NCBI GenBank assembly: GCA_021204045.1
Contig: JAJQAA010000058.1
Coordinates: 1 to 64,000 of the forward strand
Source of the DNA: Clostridiales bacterium
GTDB taxonomy: Bacteria > Bacillota > Clostridia > Lachnospirales > Lachnospiraceae
DNA length: 64,000 nt
Direction of reading: 5' to 3'
Under the pieces are notes generated by a model. The model worked only from the letters and a program-made list of their open reading frames with translations. It was not told where the DNA came from and made no database searches. Both the position numbers and the translations under genes were made by a program. This document shows positions 18,808-27,575 of the stretch, one piece after another. Within the stretch, counting starts at the first letter, position 1; the number at the start of each line of letters is the position of its first letter.

Positions 18808-19152
18808 TTAATTTCTCTGTAAAGCCAGTTCATTACTCACAGCATTCTCCACAAAGCTGTTTAAACTTATCTGGTGCGATGCAGCGAAAATCGCAGCCTC
18901 TCTGTGAAGTTCCGGCGAAATTCGTACATTAAAACTGCCTTTATATGCTTTCTCTGGCTGGATACCTTCTGCCTCACAAAGTTCAAGATAGTCGTCAACT
19001 GCACCTTGGAAATCTTCAACTAGTTCCTTTGCTGTTTCTCCCTCATAAGAAAGCAGCGCACGTATCCCCATAACTTTCCCATAAAACACACCATCTTTCT
19101 CAGAGAATTCTACGCTTCCAACATAACCTTTATAATTCATCGTGTTATTCAT
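18808..19152 (-). CDS. hicB: HicB-type antitoxin
   Basis: 114 residues. The partial RNase H-like HicB fold (M-N-Y-K-G-Y-V-G-S-V-E-F-S, then G-x-V-x-G-I-R-A-L-x-S-Y-E-G) covers ~1-75. A C-terminal ribbon-helix-helix DNA-binding part (F-N-V-R-I-S-P-E-L-H-R-E-A-A, N-S-F-V-E-N-A-V) follows. It neutralises the HicA mRNA interferase and represses the operon. The ATG overlaps the hicA stop (ATGA on the minus strand). Its toxin partner is truncated, so it may now serve only as a repressor or protect against hicA elsewhere. Confidence 0.85.
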   Translation of the reverse strand: MNNTMNYKGYVGSVEFSEKDGVFYGKVMGIRALLSYEGETAKELVEDFQGAVDDYLELCEAEGIQPEKAYKGSFNVRISPELHREAAIFAASHQISLNSFVENAVSNELALQRN

Positions 19153-19268
19153 AAAAGACCCTCCTCTTCTAATTTTTCGATCATCTGTCTTATCTGATAA
19201 TTCAGCAATTCTTTCCTTGGGTGCGGTTTATGAAGCAAAATCGGGGGTTTGCCGTTACAAATAAATAC
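19149..19268 (-). pseudogene. Headless hicA toxin remnant
   Basis: The open frame of 39 codons ends in HKPHPRKELLNYQIRQM followed by an acidic helix, the typical end of HicA. The codon before the remaining part is TAA and there is no start. The N-terminal dsRBD-like half, including the H that is catalytic in the G-S-H-x motif, is gone. It overlaps hicB by 4 bases in the usual hicAB layout. Confidence 0.75.
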
Positions 19269-19409
19269 TTAATGTGCCTGGCGGCGCATGTTTCTAACTG
19301 TTAAGCCGCAAATTGTCTATCCACAAAACATCAGAATTACTGCAAATTAATTTCATATCCGAATAGATCTGTGTTTGTCACGCTTATTTCAGAATCAAAT
19401 AGCACTAGG

Positions 19410-20753
19410 TCAGCCATTTTGGACTCTATATTTCGGATATAATATACCTGTTTCGGAATCAAATGTACCTAAACAGTTCTCCCCAGCCGCCCTCCCAGCC
19501 AGATGTCCCGTGCTCCACGCAATCTGCAGATTGAACCCGCCGGTGACCGCGTCCAGATCCAGCACCTCCCCGGCAAAATAGAGACCGCGCACGAGTCTGG
19601 ACTCCATCGTTGAGGGATTGACCTCACGGACATTCACACCGCCCTGGGTGATGATCGCCTCGCGGTAGCCGCGCAAACCGGTGATAGGAATGCGGAAATC
19701 TTTCAGCAACGCCGCCAGACGCGCACGCTCCGCACGGCTGACCTCATTCACCTGCTTATCCGGAGCAATCCCGCTGCGGTCGACGATAACCGGAATCAAA
19801 CTGGACGGCAGCAGCTTGTCCAGCGAATTTTTAAAATCACGGTTTCGGTATTCCTCGAAATCCCGGATCAGGCGCTGATCCAGCTGCTCCGGCGTAAGCC
19901 CGGGCTTTAGATCGATTGAAAGAACAAACCCGTTTGTGTCTTTCGCGCCTCCGCTTCTCATCCGCTTCGCCACGTAGCTGCTCGCTGAGAGCGGCACCGG
20001 CCCGCTGACGCCAAAATGGGTAAACAGCAGCTCGCCGAGTTCTTCGTAAAGCAGCTTTTCTTTCTTCTCTTTCTTTGCTCCGTTTCCCCCCGCAAGCAGA
20101 CGCACACGGACATTGCGCAATGACAAACCCTGGAGCGCGGGGATATCCGGGTCCGGACTCTCCATGGGCACGAGCGCCGGGGAAAGCGCGGTCACCGCAT
20201 GACCAAGCGCTCTGGCGAAACGATAGCCGTCCCCGGTCGAGCCGGTCGACGGGTAAGAAAGACCGCCCGTGGCCAGAATGACAGCGTCAGCCGACCGCGT
20301 GCCACCGCGTTTCCGAACAACGCCGCGGACAGCCCCGTCCACGGCGTCAACAGCGGAAATTTCTTCATTCAGATATATCTTCACGCCAAGCGCTCGCAGG
20401 CGGCGCTCCAGCGCGCGCGTCACGTCCGAAGCGTGATCCGAGACCGGGAAGACGCGCTGGCCGCGCTCCACCTTGAGCGCGCAGCCCTGCGCGCACATGA
20501 ATTCCATCAGATCAAAATTGCTGAATTCATAAAAGCTGCTGTAGAGGAATTTGCCATTGCTCACCACATGAGAAAACAGTTCCTCCGTATCGCAGGCGTT
20601 GGTCAGATTGCAGCGGCCCTTTCCGGTGATATAAATTTTTTTGCCCAGCTTTTCATTTTTTTCGTAGATACTGACCGCACAGCCGCACTCCGCGGCGGCA
20701 ACCGCCGCCATCATCCCGGCAGCTCCACCGCCGACAACCACAATCTCTGCCAT
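19410..20753 (-). CDS. HI0933/BaiN-like FAD-dependent oxidoreductase
   Basis: 447 residues. N-terminal Rossmann FAD motif V-V-G-G-G-A-A-G-M-M-A-A (~5-16), then E-K-N-E-K-L-G-K-K-I-Y-I-T-G-K-G-R-C-N-L-T-N, the family signature, then A-T-G-G-L-S-Y-P-S-T-G-S-T-G-D-G. The C-terminal G-G-F-N-L-Q-I-A-W-S-T-G-H-L-A-G motif is also typical. The family includes BaiN, which reduces bile-acid intermediates, but most members are of unknown substrate. Its final residues (about GTFDSETG to the stop) are encoded by the inserted 769-bp element, so the C-terminus is not native. It is transcribed after pap. Catalytic residues are untouched. Confidence 0.87.
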   Translation of the reverse strand: MAEIVVVGGGAAGMMAAVAAAECGCAVSIYEKNEKLGKKIYITGKGRCNLTNACDTEELFSHVVSNGKFLYSSFYEFSNFDLMEFMCAQGCALKVERGQRVFPVSDHASDVTRALERRLRALGVKIYLNEEISAVDAVDGAVRGVVRKRGGTRSADAVILATGGLSYPSTGSTGDGYRFARALGHAVTALSPALVPMESPDPDIPALQGLSLRNVRVRLLAGGNGAKKEKKEKLLYEELGELLFTHFGVSGPVPLSASSYVAKRMRSGGAKDTNGFVLSIDLKPGLTPEQLDQRLIRDFEEYRNRDFKNSLDKLLPSSLIPVIVDRSGIAPDKQVNEVSRAERARLAALLKDFRIPITGLRGYREAIITQGGVNVREVNPSTMESRLVRGLYFAGEVLDLDAVTGGFNLQIAWSTGHLAGRAAGENCLGTFDSETGILYPKYRVQNG

Positions 20754-20774
20754 CGCTTTATAAGTCCTTCCGCG

Positions 20775-22340
20775 TCATTTATCCTTTTGTTTCTTTTTTT
20801 CCTGCCGCACCCGTTCGGCAATCGCGTCCGCCACCGTCCGCAAAACCTTCACACGCGCGTAATATTTATCATTGCCCTCGACGACAATCCAAGGCGCGTA
20901 GGTGGTCGAAGTCCGCACGAGCATCTCGTTCACCGCAAGCTCATACTGATCCCATTTCTCACGGTTGCGCCAGTCTTCGTCCGTGATTTTCCACCGTTTC
21001 TCGGGGGTTTCCATGCGCTCTTTAAAACGGCGCTCCTGCTCATCTTTATCGATATGCAGCCAGAATTTCAGGATCACGGCGCCGGCGTTGGCCATATGCG
21101 CCTCCATCTCATTGATCTCCTGGTAAGCCCGCTGCCACTCCGCGGCTGTGCAAAAGCCCTCAATGCGCTCCACCATCACGCGACCATACCAGGTGCGGTC
21201 AAAGATCGCGATATGCCCGCCTTTGGGTACATGGTTCCAGAAACGCCACAGATAATGATGCTTTCTCTCAATATCGTTGGCCGCTGAGGTCGGACTGACC
21301 TGAAAACCGCGCGGATCCAGATGACTGGTCAGACGCCGGATCGCGCCGCCCTTCCCGGCCGCGTCCCAGCCCTCAAAACCAATCACCACCGGAATGCGCA
21401 AACGGTAGATTTCGCTGTGCAACAGCTCCAGCTGCTTCTGCAGCTGATCCAGCTGCGATTTATATTCCTCACGCTCCAGATGTTTGCTTAAATCAATGCC
21501 GGAAAGGACACCGTTGCGAAACGTCGCGGAAAAGCTATCCTCCGGCTGCAGCGGCACCGGAGCCTCCTGCGCAGTTTTTTCCTGCACAGCTTTTTCCTGC
21601 GCTGATTTCTCCCGCGCCGCTTTCTCCTGCGCTTCCAGCAGGGCGCGCTCCATGCACGCAGCCACACATTTCATGATCTTGATGGTCGCGTAATTTTTGT
21701 CCGTCGCCTCGATGATCGTCCAGGGCGCGCATTTGCTGTCCGTGCGCTCCAGCATCTCTTCATTGATCTGCAGGTAACGATCATACTCATGGTTGCGCTT
21801 CCAGTCGTCCCGCGTCACTCTCCAGGCCGTCTCCGAAGATTTTTCCAGTTTTTTAAAACGTTTTTTCTGCTCTTCTTCCGAAATAAATAAAAACAGCTTG
21901 ATAATCAGAGTACCGTCGTCCGTCAGCTGACGTTCAAACGAACAGATATCCTCAAACGCACCGGCCAGCTCATCCTGCCGCGTGACCCCGTCAAACCGAT
22001 CCACCAGCACCTTGCGGTACCAGCTGCGGTCAAAGATCGCGATCCGCCCCTTTTCGGGTGTCTTCGTCCAGAAACGCCACAAAAACGGGCGCAGCAATTC
22101 TTCCTCGCTGGGACGGTTGCTCGTATACACATCAAAACTGCGCGGATCGAGCGCCTGAATCAGCCTGCCGATCTGCGTGCCCTTTCCGGCCGCGCCCATT
22201 CCCTCAAAAAGAATGATTACCGGAATCCCGGCTTCCTTCAGGCTTCTCTGCAATCTGCCAAGGCGGTACCCCTCCTCCTTCTGCGTCTTTTTGTACTCCT
22301 CCTTGTCGATCGTACGTGCAAGATCAATTTTCTCCAGCAT
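20775..22340 (-). CDS. pap: Polyphosphate:AMP phosphotransferase (two PPK2 domains)
   Basis: 521 residues with two tandem PPK2 domains (~1-235 and ~270-515). Each has a Walker A (GMGAAGKGT at 47-55; G-W-D-A-A-G-K-G-G in the second) and a Walker B followed by the lid (F-D-R-S-W-Y and F-D-R-T-W-Y). Between them is an Ala/Glu/Lys-rich linker. Two-domain class II PPK2 proteins transfer phosphate from polyphosphate to AMP to make ADP. The site is AGGAGGAGG. It follows the M28 peptidase and precedes the flavoprotein on the minus strand. Both nucleotide-binding sites look complete, although one copy is usually the degenerate one in this class. Confidence 0.9.
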   Translation of the reverse strand: MLEKIDLARTIDKEEYKKTQKEEGYRLGRLQRSLKEAGIPVIILFEGMGAAGKGTQIGRLIQALDPRSFDVYTSNRPSEEELLRPFLWRFWTKTPEKGRIAIFDRSWYRKVLVDRFDGVTRQDELAGAFEDICSFERQLTDDGTLIIKLFLFISEEEQKKRFKKLEKSSETAWRVTRDDWKRNHEYDRYLQINEEMLERTDSKCAPWTIIEATDKNYATIKIMKCVAACMERALLEAQEKAAREKSAQEKAVQEKTAQEAPVPLQPEDSFSATFRNGVLSGIDLSKHLEREEYKSQLDQLQKQLELLHSEIYRLRIPVVIGFEGWDAAGKGGAIRRLTSHLDPRGFQVSPTSAANDIERKHHYLWRFWNHVPKGGHIAIFDRTWYGRVMVERIEGFCTAAEWQRAYQEINEMEAHMANAGAVILKFWLHIDKDEQERRFKERMETPEKRWKITDEDWRNREKWDQYELAVNEMLVRTSTTYAPWIVVEGNDKYYARVKVLRTVADAIAERVRQEKKKQKDK

Positions 22341-22356
22341 TATTTTCCTCCTCCTT

Positions 22357-24483
22357 TCACGGTTCCCGATATTCCGCCGGATCCCGGCTCGTCCCGCTGA
22401 TCTCCTTCAGGTTTAGATTTTCCCGGATAAGGCGGCGATATACCGTCAGATCCTCAAATTCATAGAAAAACCGGACGCGTTCCCCCCATTCGCCCATATC
22501 CTCCGGATCCAGGTTTGCAATCAGAAACCACTGAAAACATTCTGCAAATCCGGGGGCTTCTTCGATCTCCCGAATTTCTCCGGACGCGTTCATTTTCTCC
22601 GTGCCGAAGCGTTCCTCAAAGGCCGCAAAAAGCTCTTCATCCTGCTGCTGCAGCGTTTCGCCGGCAAGCCGTGCCAGCTCCCGGATCGTCGCCGTGCGCC
22701 CCAGCCAGCTCCCGTCCGCGCGGATCGCGTCTTCCAGATCGAGCCGCCAGATTACCGGCTGCGTTCCAGGTGATCGTTCTTTATCGTCTGAACCGACATC
22801 ATCCGTCTCTTCCGTCCTGCTTTTTTCCTGTCCGTCTTCGTCAACGTTCATTCTTCCAGTGTCCGCATTTCCGGTGCCGGTTCCCGCCGGACTGTCTCCG
22901 CCCCTTTTCTCCGGGGCCCCGTCTCCCGCCACCGAAGCAATCGTGCCGCCAACGCCGTCGCTGTACAGTTCAATCGCTGACACGGAAATCACTCCGGATT
23001 CCTCCGGCAAAAAGACCCCGGCCAGCTCACGCAGCGTGGCCGCGCGCGGGTCGTCATTATAATCCACCTCCGAAAGGTCCATCTGCCGGAACGTCAGCTC
23101 ATACCCGCTGTTGCCCGGAGCCAGATTAACGCTCAGCTGCGCGATCGTATCGCTCCAGGTATAATCCGGCCCGTCTGGTCCGTAATCCCCGGTTATCGGC
23201 GTTCCGTAGCAGTCCGTCAGACGCTGCTTCATCTCATCAAACGTCGCTCCGGAGCCGTCCGCGTCCACCCGCACAAACGAAAGGCTCCCATTCACGAAAT
23301 AATAGTCACTGTACATAATCTGATCCACGCCCAGCCATTTGACCAGATAACGGTAGGCGCGGATGGCGTTGCCGTCATTATCCGTATTGGTAGCGACGAG
23401 CGTCCCGCTCATGCCCATCTGGTTATCCAGCGCCGCCCGGTTCATGCCGAAGGGCAGCGTATCGTCCACACGCTGCACATAAGCGCCATCGTGCAGATCA
23501 TTATAAAAATGAGATTTGGCCTGCTGGGAAGGCGTCGACAGACTCATCAGCCGCGCAAACGTCTCGGCCAGCACATCCGTCACCTCGGCCAGCCGCTCCA
23601 CATCGACAATCGCGGGACGATCCAGCCAGGTGCCGTATTCATAAGCCGCCTCGCCCTGTCCCAGACAGAAGGCCGGAATGCGGGCGCGGACAAAACGGCT
23701 GTGTGCGCTACGCTCCCGCAGAGCGTAGTTCCAGGTCTCCCCCGCAAGCGAGAGCGCCGTCTCCCGGATCTGATCGCCCAGCACCGTGTGCGCCCCGTCC
23801 GCTGTGCCGAGAACAATCGAATCGTCCCTGACATAACCCATGGCATCCAGCGACACCACGCCGATGATCCGTTCCCGCTCTTCCCCGCTGATCGCATCGA
23901 GAAACGCCTGCACACCCTTGCCGCCGCTCTCACGTCCGGAAAAGCTGACAAACCACAGCTCCGTATCGGTTTCCGGCCCGGCCAGCAACCGTGCCGTCTC
24001 GAGCATCACCGCTTCGCCGGAGGCGTCGTCGTTGGCTCCGAAGCTTCCGGCCGCGGTATCATGATAAGCGGTCATAACCAGGATATCGCTCCCCGGATCT
24101 TCCGCCCGGCGCACAGCCACGACATTGCAGGCCGCCGCGGAACCCGTAAATTCCTCGCCATCCTCCGCGGTATTGTAAAAATCAATTCGCGTCTCATAGC
24201 CATAGCTTTTCAGAAGCTGACCGATATACTCCGCGGACTCCGGCTCGCTCTCGCTCCCCGCTTCCCGCGAGGAGGCCGCCAGAATCTCAACCGTCTCCTC
24301 AATATAATAGGAATTTGCCTTTTCAAGCCCCGCGGGCATCTCAGGCGGCACGCTTTCCTGTCCCGTCTCGCGCGGCAGAATCCGCGTGGAAGGTCCCGCG
24401 CATGCAGAAAGCAGCGCCGCCGCCAGGAACGCGATGCCGCTGCAAATCCATGATGTGCGTGATGATTTTCTTAAAATTTTCAT
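22357..24483 (-). CDS. M28-family zinc peptidase lipoprotein
   Basis: 708 residues with a lipoprotein signal peptide ending in L-L-S-A-C-A (~25-30). The M28 core is visible: a His in the T-A-Y-H-D-T segment, then G-A-N-D-D-A-S-G-E-A-V-M-L-E, then a Glu in S-F-S-G-R-E-S-G, then S-L-D-A-M-G, giving the co-catalytic zinc ligands. The region beyond ~330 is not part of the peptidase and holds an acidic low-complexity stretch (~510-580) and an end domain. It is an exported aminopeptidase-like enzyme and its substrate is unknown. It starts 6 bases after the aspartate kinase stop, so they may share a transcript despite unrelated roles. Confidence 0.8.
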   Translation of the reverse strand: MKILRKSSRTSWICSGIAFLAAALLSACAGPSTRILPRETGQESVPPEMPAGLEKANSYYIEETVEILAASSREAGSESEPESAEYIGQLLKSYGYETRIDFYNTAEDGEEFTGSAAACNVVAVRRAEDPGSDILVMTAYHDTAAGSFGANDDASGEAVMLETARLLAGPETDTELWFVSFSGRESGGKGVQAFLDAISGEERERIIGVVSLDAMGYVRDDSIVLGTADGAHTVLGDQIRETALSLAGETWNYALRERSAHSRFVRARIPAFCLGQGEAAYEYGTWLDRPAIVDVERLAEVTDVLAETFARLMSLSTPSQQAKSHFYNDLHDGAYVQRVDDTLPFGMNRAALDNQMGMSGTLVATNTDNDGNAIRAYRYLVKWLGVDQIMYSDYYFVNGSLSFVRVDADGSGATFDEMKQRLTDCYGTPITGDYGPDGPDYTWSDTIAQLSVNLAPGNSGYELTFRQMDLSEVDYNDDPRAATLRELAGVFLPEESGVISVSAIELYSDGVGGTIASVAGDGAPEKRGGDSPAGTGTGNADTGRMNVDEDGQEKSRTEETDDVGSDDKERSPGTQPVIWRLDLEDAIRADGSWLGRTATIRELARLAGETLQQQDEELFAAFEERFGTEKMNASGEIREIEEAPGFAECFQWFLIANLDPEDMGEWGERVRFFYEFEDLTVYRRLIRENLNLKEISGTSRDPAEYREP

Positions 24484-24489
24484 ATACGC

Positions 24490-25809
24490 CTATATCTCTG
24501 CTGTTACAAAGATATCGTAGATCGCCCGGATCGCCTGCTCGAAATCTGTGTTTTTGACGCCGATGATAATATTCAGCTCACTCGAACCCTGGTCAATCAT
24601 CTTTACGTTGATGTGGGCGTGCGCCAGCGCCGAGAAGATCCTTCCGGCGGTGCCTCGCGTCGCTTTCATGCCACGGCCGACGACAGCTACCAGAGCCAGG
24701 TCGGACTCCATCTCCACGCTGTCGGGAGAGACGGCGCGATGGATCCCGGCGATCACGGACTGCTCGTAATCCTCAAACTCGGACTGGTGCACAATGATGG
24801 TCATCGTGTCGATGCCGGACGGCATATGTTCAAACGAGATCCCGTATTCCTCGAAAACCTGCAGCACCTTGCGGCCGAAGCCGACCTCAGAGTTCATCAT
24901 CGCCTTCTCGATGTTGATCGAGCAGAAGCCCTTCTTTCCGGCAATCCCTGTGATCGTGTAGCGCGGCTTGCGGCAGGTGCTCTCCACAATCATCGTCCCC
25001 CGGTCATCCGGGCGGTTCGTGTTGCGGATGTTAATCGGGATTCCCTCGCGGCGTACCGGGAAAATCGCGTCCTCGTGAAGCACGCTCGCGCCCATATAGG
25101 CCAGCTCGCGCAGCTCCTTGTAGGTAATCGTCTCGATCACCTGCGGATTCTCCACAATCGACGGATCTACCACCAGGAAGCCGGAGACGTCCGTCCAGTT
25201 CTCATACAGATCGGCGTGCAGCGCCCGCGCCACAATCGAGCCGGTGACATCGGAACCGCCGCGGGAAAAGGTGCAGATGCTGCCGTCATGCTTTGAGCCG
25301 TAAAAACCAGGAATGACCGCGCGCTCCACATGCTCCAGGCGCTCGGAAAGCTCCGTGTTGGTGGAATCCGGCTCAAAATTGCCCTCTTCGTCGAAGAAAA
25401 TGACCTCGGCGGCGTCGATGAATTCAAAGCCCAGGTACTCGGCCATAACAAGGCCGTTTAGATATTCTCCGCGGGAAGCCGCGTAATCGCGGCCGATACC
25501 GGCACGGAAATTTTCTTCAATACGGTCAAATTCATGATCCAGATTGAGATTCAGCCCCAGGCCGTCGATGATCTCCTGGTAGCGTTCTTTTATCCGGGTG
25601 AAAATTCGCTTGTAGGATTTTCCCGCCGACGCGGCGTCATAGCATTGATAGAGAAGATCCGTGACCTTCTCGTCATTGCTGTTGCGCTTGCCCGGCGCGG
25701 ACGGAATGACATAACGGCGGGTTTTATCGGAGCGGATGATATCGCCCACTTTCTTAAACTGGCGTGCGTTCGCCAGAGAGCTGCCGCCAAATTTTACAAC
25801 CTTCTTCAT
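24490..25809 (-). CDS. Aspartate kinase
   Basis: 439 residues from the ATG at 25809, chosen for the GAGGAGAAAGTG site. Earlier in-frame ATGs lack both site and homology. Starts with K-F-G-G-S-S-L, the aspartokinase signature, then an amino-acid kinase domain to ~290 and two C-terminal ACT domains (V-V-G-R-G-M-K-A-T-R-G-T-A-G, ~365-435). It phosphorylates aspartate as the first step to lysine, threonine and methionine. It resembles the monofunctional clostridial class. The stop is TAG, which shows that TAG is used as a stop in native genes here. No lysine riboswitch is visible in the 90-base leader. Confidence 0.9.
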   Translation of the reverse strand: MKKVVKFGGSSLANARQFKKVGDIIRSDKTRRYVIPSAPGKRNSNDEKVTDLLYQCYDAASAGKSYKRIFTRIKERYQEIIDGLGLNLNLDHEFDRIEENFRAGIGRDYAASRGEYLNGLVMAEYLGFEFIDAAEVIFFDEEGNFEPDSTNTELSERLEHVERAVIPGFYGSKHDGSICTFSRGGSDVTGSIVARALHADLYENWTDVSGFLVVDPSIVENPQVIETITYKELRELAYMGASVLHEDAIFPVRREGIPINIRNTNRPDDRGTMIVESTCRKPRYTITGIAGKKGFCSINIEKAMMNSEVGFGRKVLQVFEEYGISFEHMPSGIDTMTIIVHQSEFEDYEQSVIAGIHRAVSPDSVEMESDLALVAVVGRGMKATRGTAGRIFSALAHAHINVKMIDQGSSELNIIIGVKNTDFEQAIRAIYDIFVTAEI

Positions 25810-25900
25810 TTTCACTTTCTCCTCAGCGTACTTTGGCTCCTGCGCAATGGAAATGAACGGGCAGGAACAACGAGAATCATACTGTAATTTCCCGCTCCTG

Positions 25901-26923
25901 TCAAGATGACGCGCCTTCAAACTCCGTTTCAAATTTCAGCTCTCCCGTGCGGTCGCGCAGCATCAGTTCCCCGACCGCGTCCGCGGCAGATTTTCCGTCA
26001 AACAGCACTTGATTGACCTGCGTGATGATCGGCATCTCAACCTGATATTTTTTCGCCAGGGCAAGCCCGGCTTTCGCGGAATACACACCCTCGACGACCA
26101 TCTGCACCTCGTCCATCGCCTGCCGCATCGTGCGTCCCTGGCCGATCAGAATACCGGCGCGGCGGTTGCGGCTGTGCATGCTGGCACAGGTGACAATCAG
26201 ATCGCCGATGCCGGACAATCCGTAAAACGTTTCCACCCGTCCGCCCATAGCCGTACCGAGCCGCGTGATCTCGTGAATACCGCGCGTGATCAGAGCCGCC
26301 TTGGTGTTGTCGCCGTACCCCAGGCCGTCCGCGACGCCGGCCGCCAGCGCGATCACGTTTTTAAGTGAGCCGCCGACCTCGATTCCCAGGATGTCCGGGC
26401 TTGTATAGACGCGAAACACCTCGCTCATAAACTGCTGCTGCAGATATTCCGCCGTCTCCTTATCGCGCGCGCCGACCACGCAGGTCGTCGGCAGGCCGCG
26501 GCTGACCTCCTCGGCGTGGCTCGGTCCGGAAAGAACGGCAATGTTGGCCGCCGGAAGCTCATCCGCGATCACCGCGGAGAGCGTCTTGAGCGTCGCCTCT
26601 TCGATGCCTTTGGCGACACAGACCACACACTGTCCATAGCGGCAGTACGGCCGCAGCAGCGCCGCGGTCTAGCGCACATAGATCGACGGCACGGCCATCA
26701 CCAGGAAATCCTTGTCTGAAACTGCCTCGGAGATCTCCGCCGTAAAGCGGATGCTGTCGGGAAGCGTCAGCCCCGGCAAGGTTTTCAATGCCCGCGTCTG
26801 CCGCAGGCTGTCAATCTCCTGCGGAAGGGCCGACCAGACCGTCACCTCATGTCCGTTGTTATGCAGCAGCGCCGACAGGGCAATCCCCCAGCTTCCGGCG
26901 CCGATAATCGCTGTCTTTGCCAT
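25901..26923 (-). pseudogene. gpsA: Glycerol-3-phosphate dehydrogenase gene with in-frame amber codon
   Basis: 340 codons from the ATG at 26923. N-terminal Rossmann G-A-G-S-W-G-I-A-L (~8-16); the substrate region with G-I-E-x-G-S-L-K-N (A-G-V-A-D-G-L) and the catalytic Lys; and E-G-V-Y-S-A-K. The frame is unbroken except for one TAG at 26669-26671, codon 85, between PSIYVR and TAALLRPY. A CAG to TAG change fits. Without suppression the product is a fragment of 84 residues, lacking the catalytic half. gpsA makes sn-glycerol 3-phosphate for phospholipids and is usually essential. It overlaps no neighbour; plsY, the next step, lies 4 bases upstream. A sequencing error remains possible. Confidence 0.9.
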
Positions 26924-26927
26924 ATTG

Positions 26928-27575
26928 TCAGTTCGCGTCCTTTCTCTTTGCGCCGAGCTTGTTCTCCGTGCCGGAGAGCAGGCGGCCGATATTGGCGTGG
27001 TGCCGTACAATGCCCATAGCCGTGATCAGGAACACCACCATATAAAATTCCCAGAGATGTTCCGGATCAATCCCGTAATCTCCCCGCAGTCCAAACCGCA
27101 CCATGCAGAGGAAAAAGGTGAGAAGCACCAGAATGGATCCCAGCGACACATAGCGCGTCGCTATGACGACGATAAGAAACACCACCAGACAGAGCGCGGC
27201 CACCCGCCAGTCCAGCGCAGCCAGCAGCCCCGCCGTAGCCGCAATCCCCTTGCCGCCGCGGAAATTCATATAACACGGGAAGTTGTGCCCCAGAATCACG
27301 CCGAAGGCTGTGTACACAAGATAGACGTAAAGCATCCCCGGCTGATCGGCAAACAAAAGGCGCGTGACCAGGCACGCAAAGATCGTCTTCAGCGCGTCGC
27401 CCCAGAACACCATCGCTCCCGCCCGTTTTCCCATCACGCGCAGCGCGTTGGTCGTGCCGGAGTTGCCGCTCCCGTAGTCCCGGATATCGATGTGATGCAG
27501 CCTCCCGAGCAGATACGCACTCTGAAACAGGCCAAAGACATATCCTATAGCGAGACAAATCAGCCGTTCCATCAT
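26928..27575 (-). CDS. plsY: Glycerol-3-phosphate acyltransferase PlsY
   Basis: 215 residues with five or six membrane spans and the family loops: G-S-G-N-S-G-T-T-N-A-L-R near 37-48, and G-H-N-F-P-C-Y-M-N-F-R-G-G-K-G-I-A-A-T-A (~110-128). It transfers an acyl group from acyl-phosphate to glycerol-3-phosphate at the membrane. The start overlaps the der stop by 4 bases. It sits immediately before gpsA, which makes its substrate, a common clostridial pair. Confidence 0.93.
   Translation of the reverse strand: MMERLICLAIGYVFGLFQSAYLLGRLHHIDIRDYGSGNSGTTNALRVMGKRAGAMVFWGDALKTIFACLVTRLLFADQPGMLYVYLVYTAFGVILGHNFPCYMNFRGGKGIAATAGLLAALDWRVAALCLVVFLIVVIATRYVSLGSILVLLTFFLCMVRFGLRGDYGIDPEHLWEFYMVVFLITAMGIVRHHANIGRLLSGTENKLGAKRKDAN

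Larger units (their letters stand above)
18707..19475. mobile_element. 769-bp non-autonomous element with IS21-style ends carrying hicAB remnant
   Basis: Terminal inverted repeats of 27 bases, matching at 24, lie at 18707-18733 and 19449-19475, with the shared pattern TGTTYAGGTAYATTTRATTC. They are flanked by a 5-base direct duplication GTTCT at 18702-18706 and 19476-19480. Each end also has a second inner copy of the TTTGATTC(C/T)GAAATAAGC motif. No transposase gene fits inside. The cargo is hicB plus a headless hicA. Tandem end repeats and 5-base duplications resemble the IS21-family element at 45.5 kb, so it may be mobilised in trans by such a transposase. Confidence 0.8.

Noticed and set aside
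20199-21287. 362-codon open frame opposite the flavoprotein and pap
   Set aside because: Antisense to conserved coding regions; low-complexity content with no start signal.
25810-25900. Lysine riboswitch ahead of aspartate kinase
   Set aside because: The spacer is only about 90 bases and lacks the conserved helices.
26669-26671. TAG reassigned to glutamine across the genome
   Set aside because: Aspartate kinase, the first TasA-like gene and the RelB/Phd-type antitoxin end properly in TAG, so TAG remains a stop codon here. Local suppression is not excluded.
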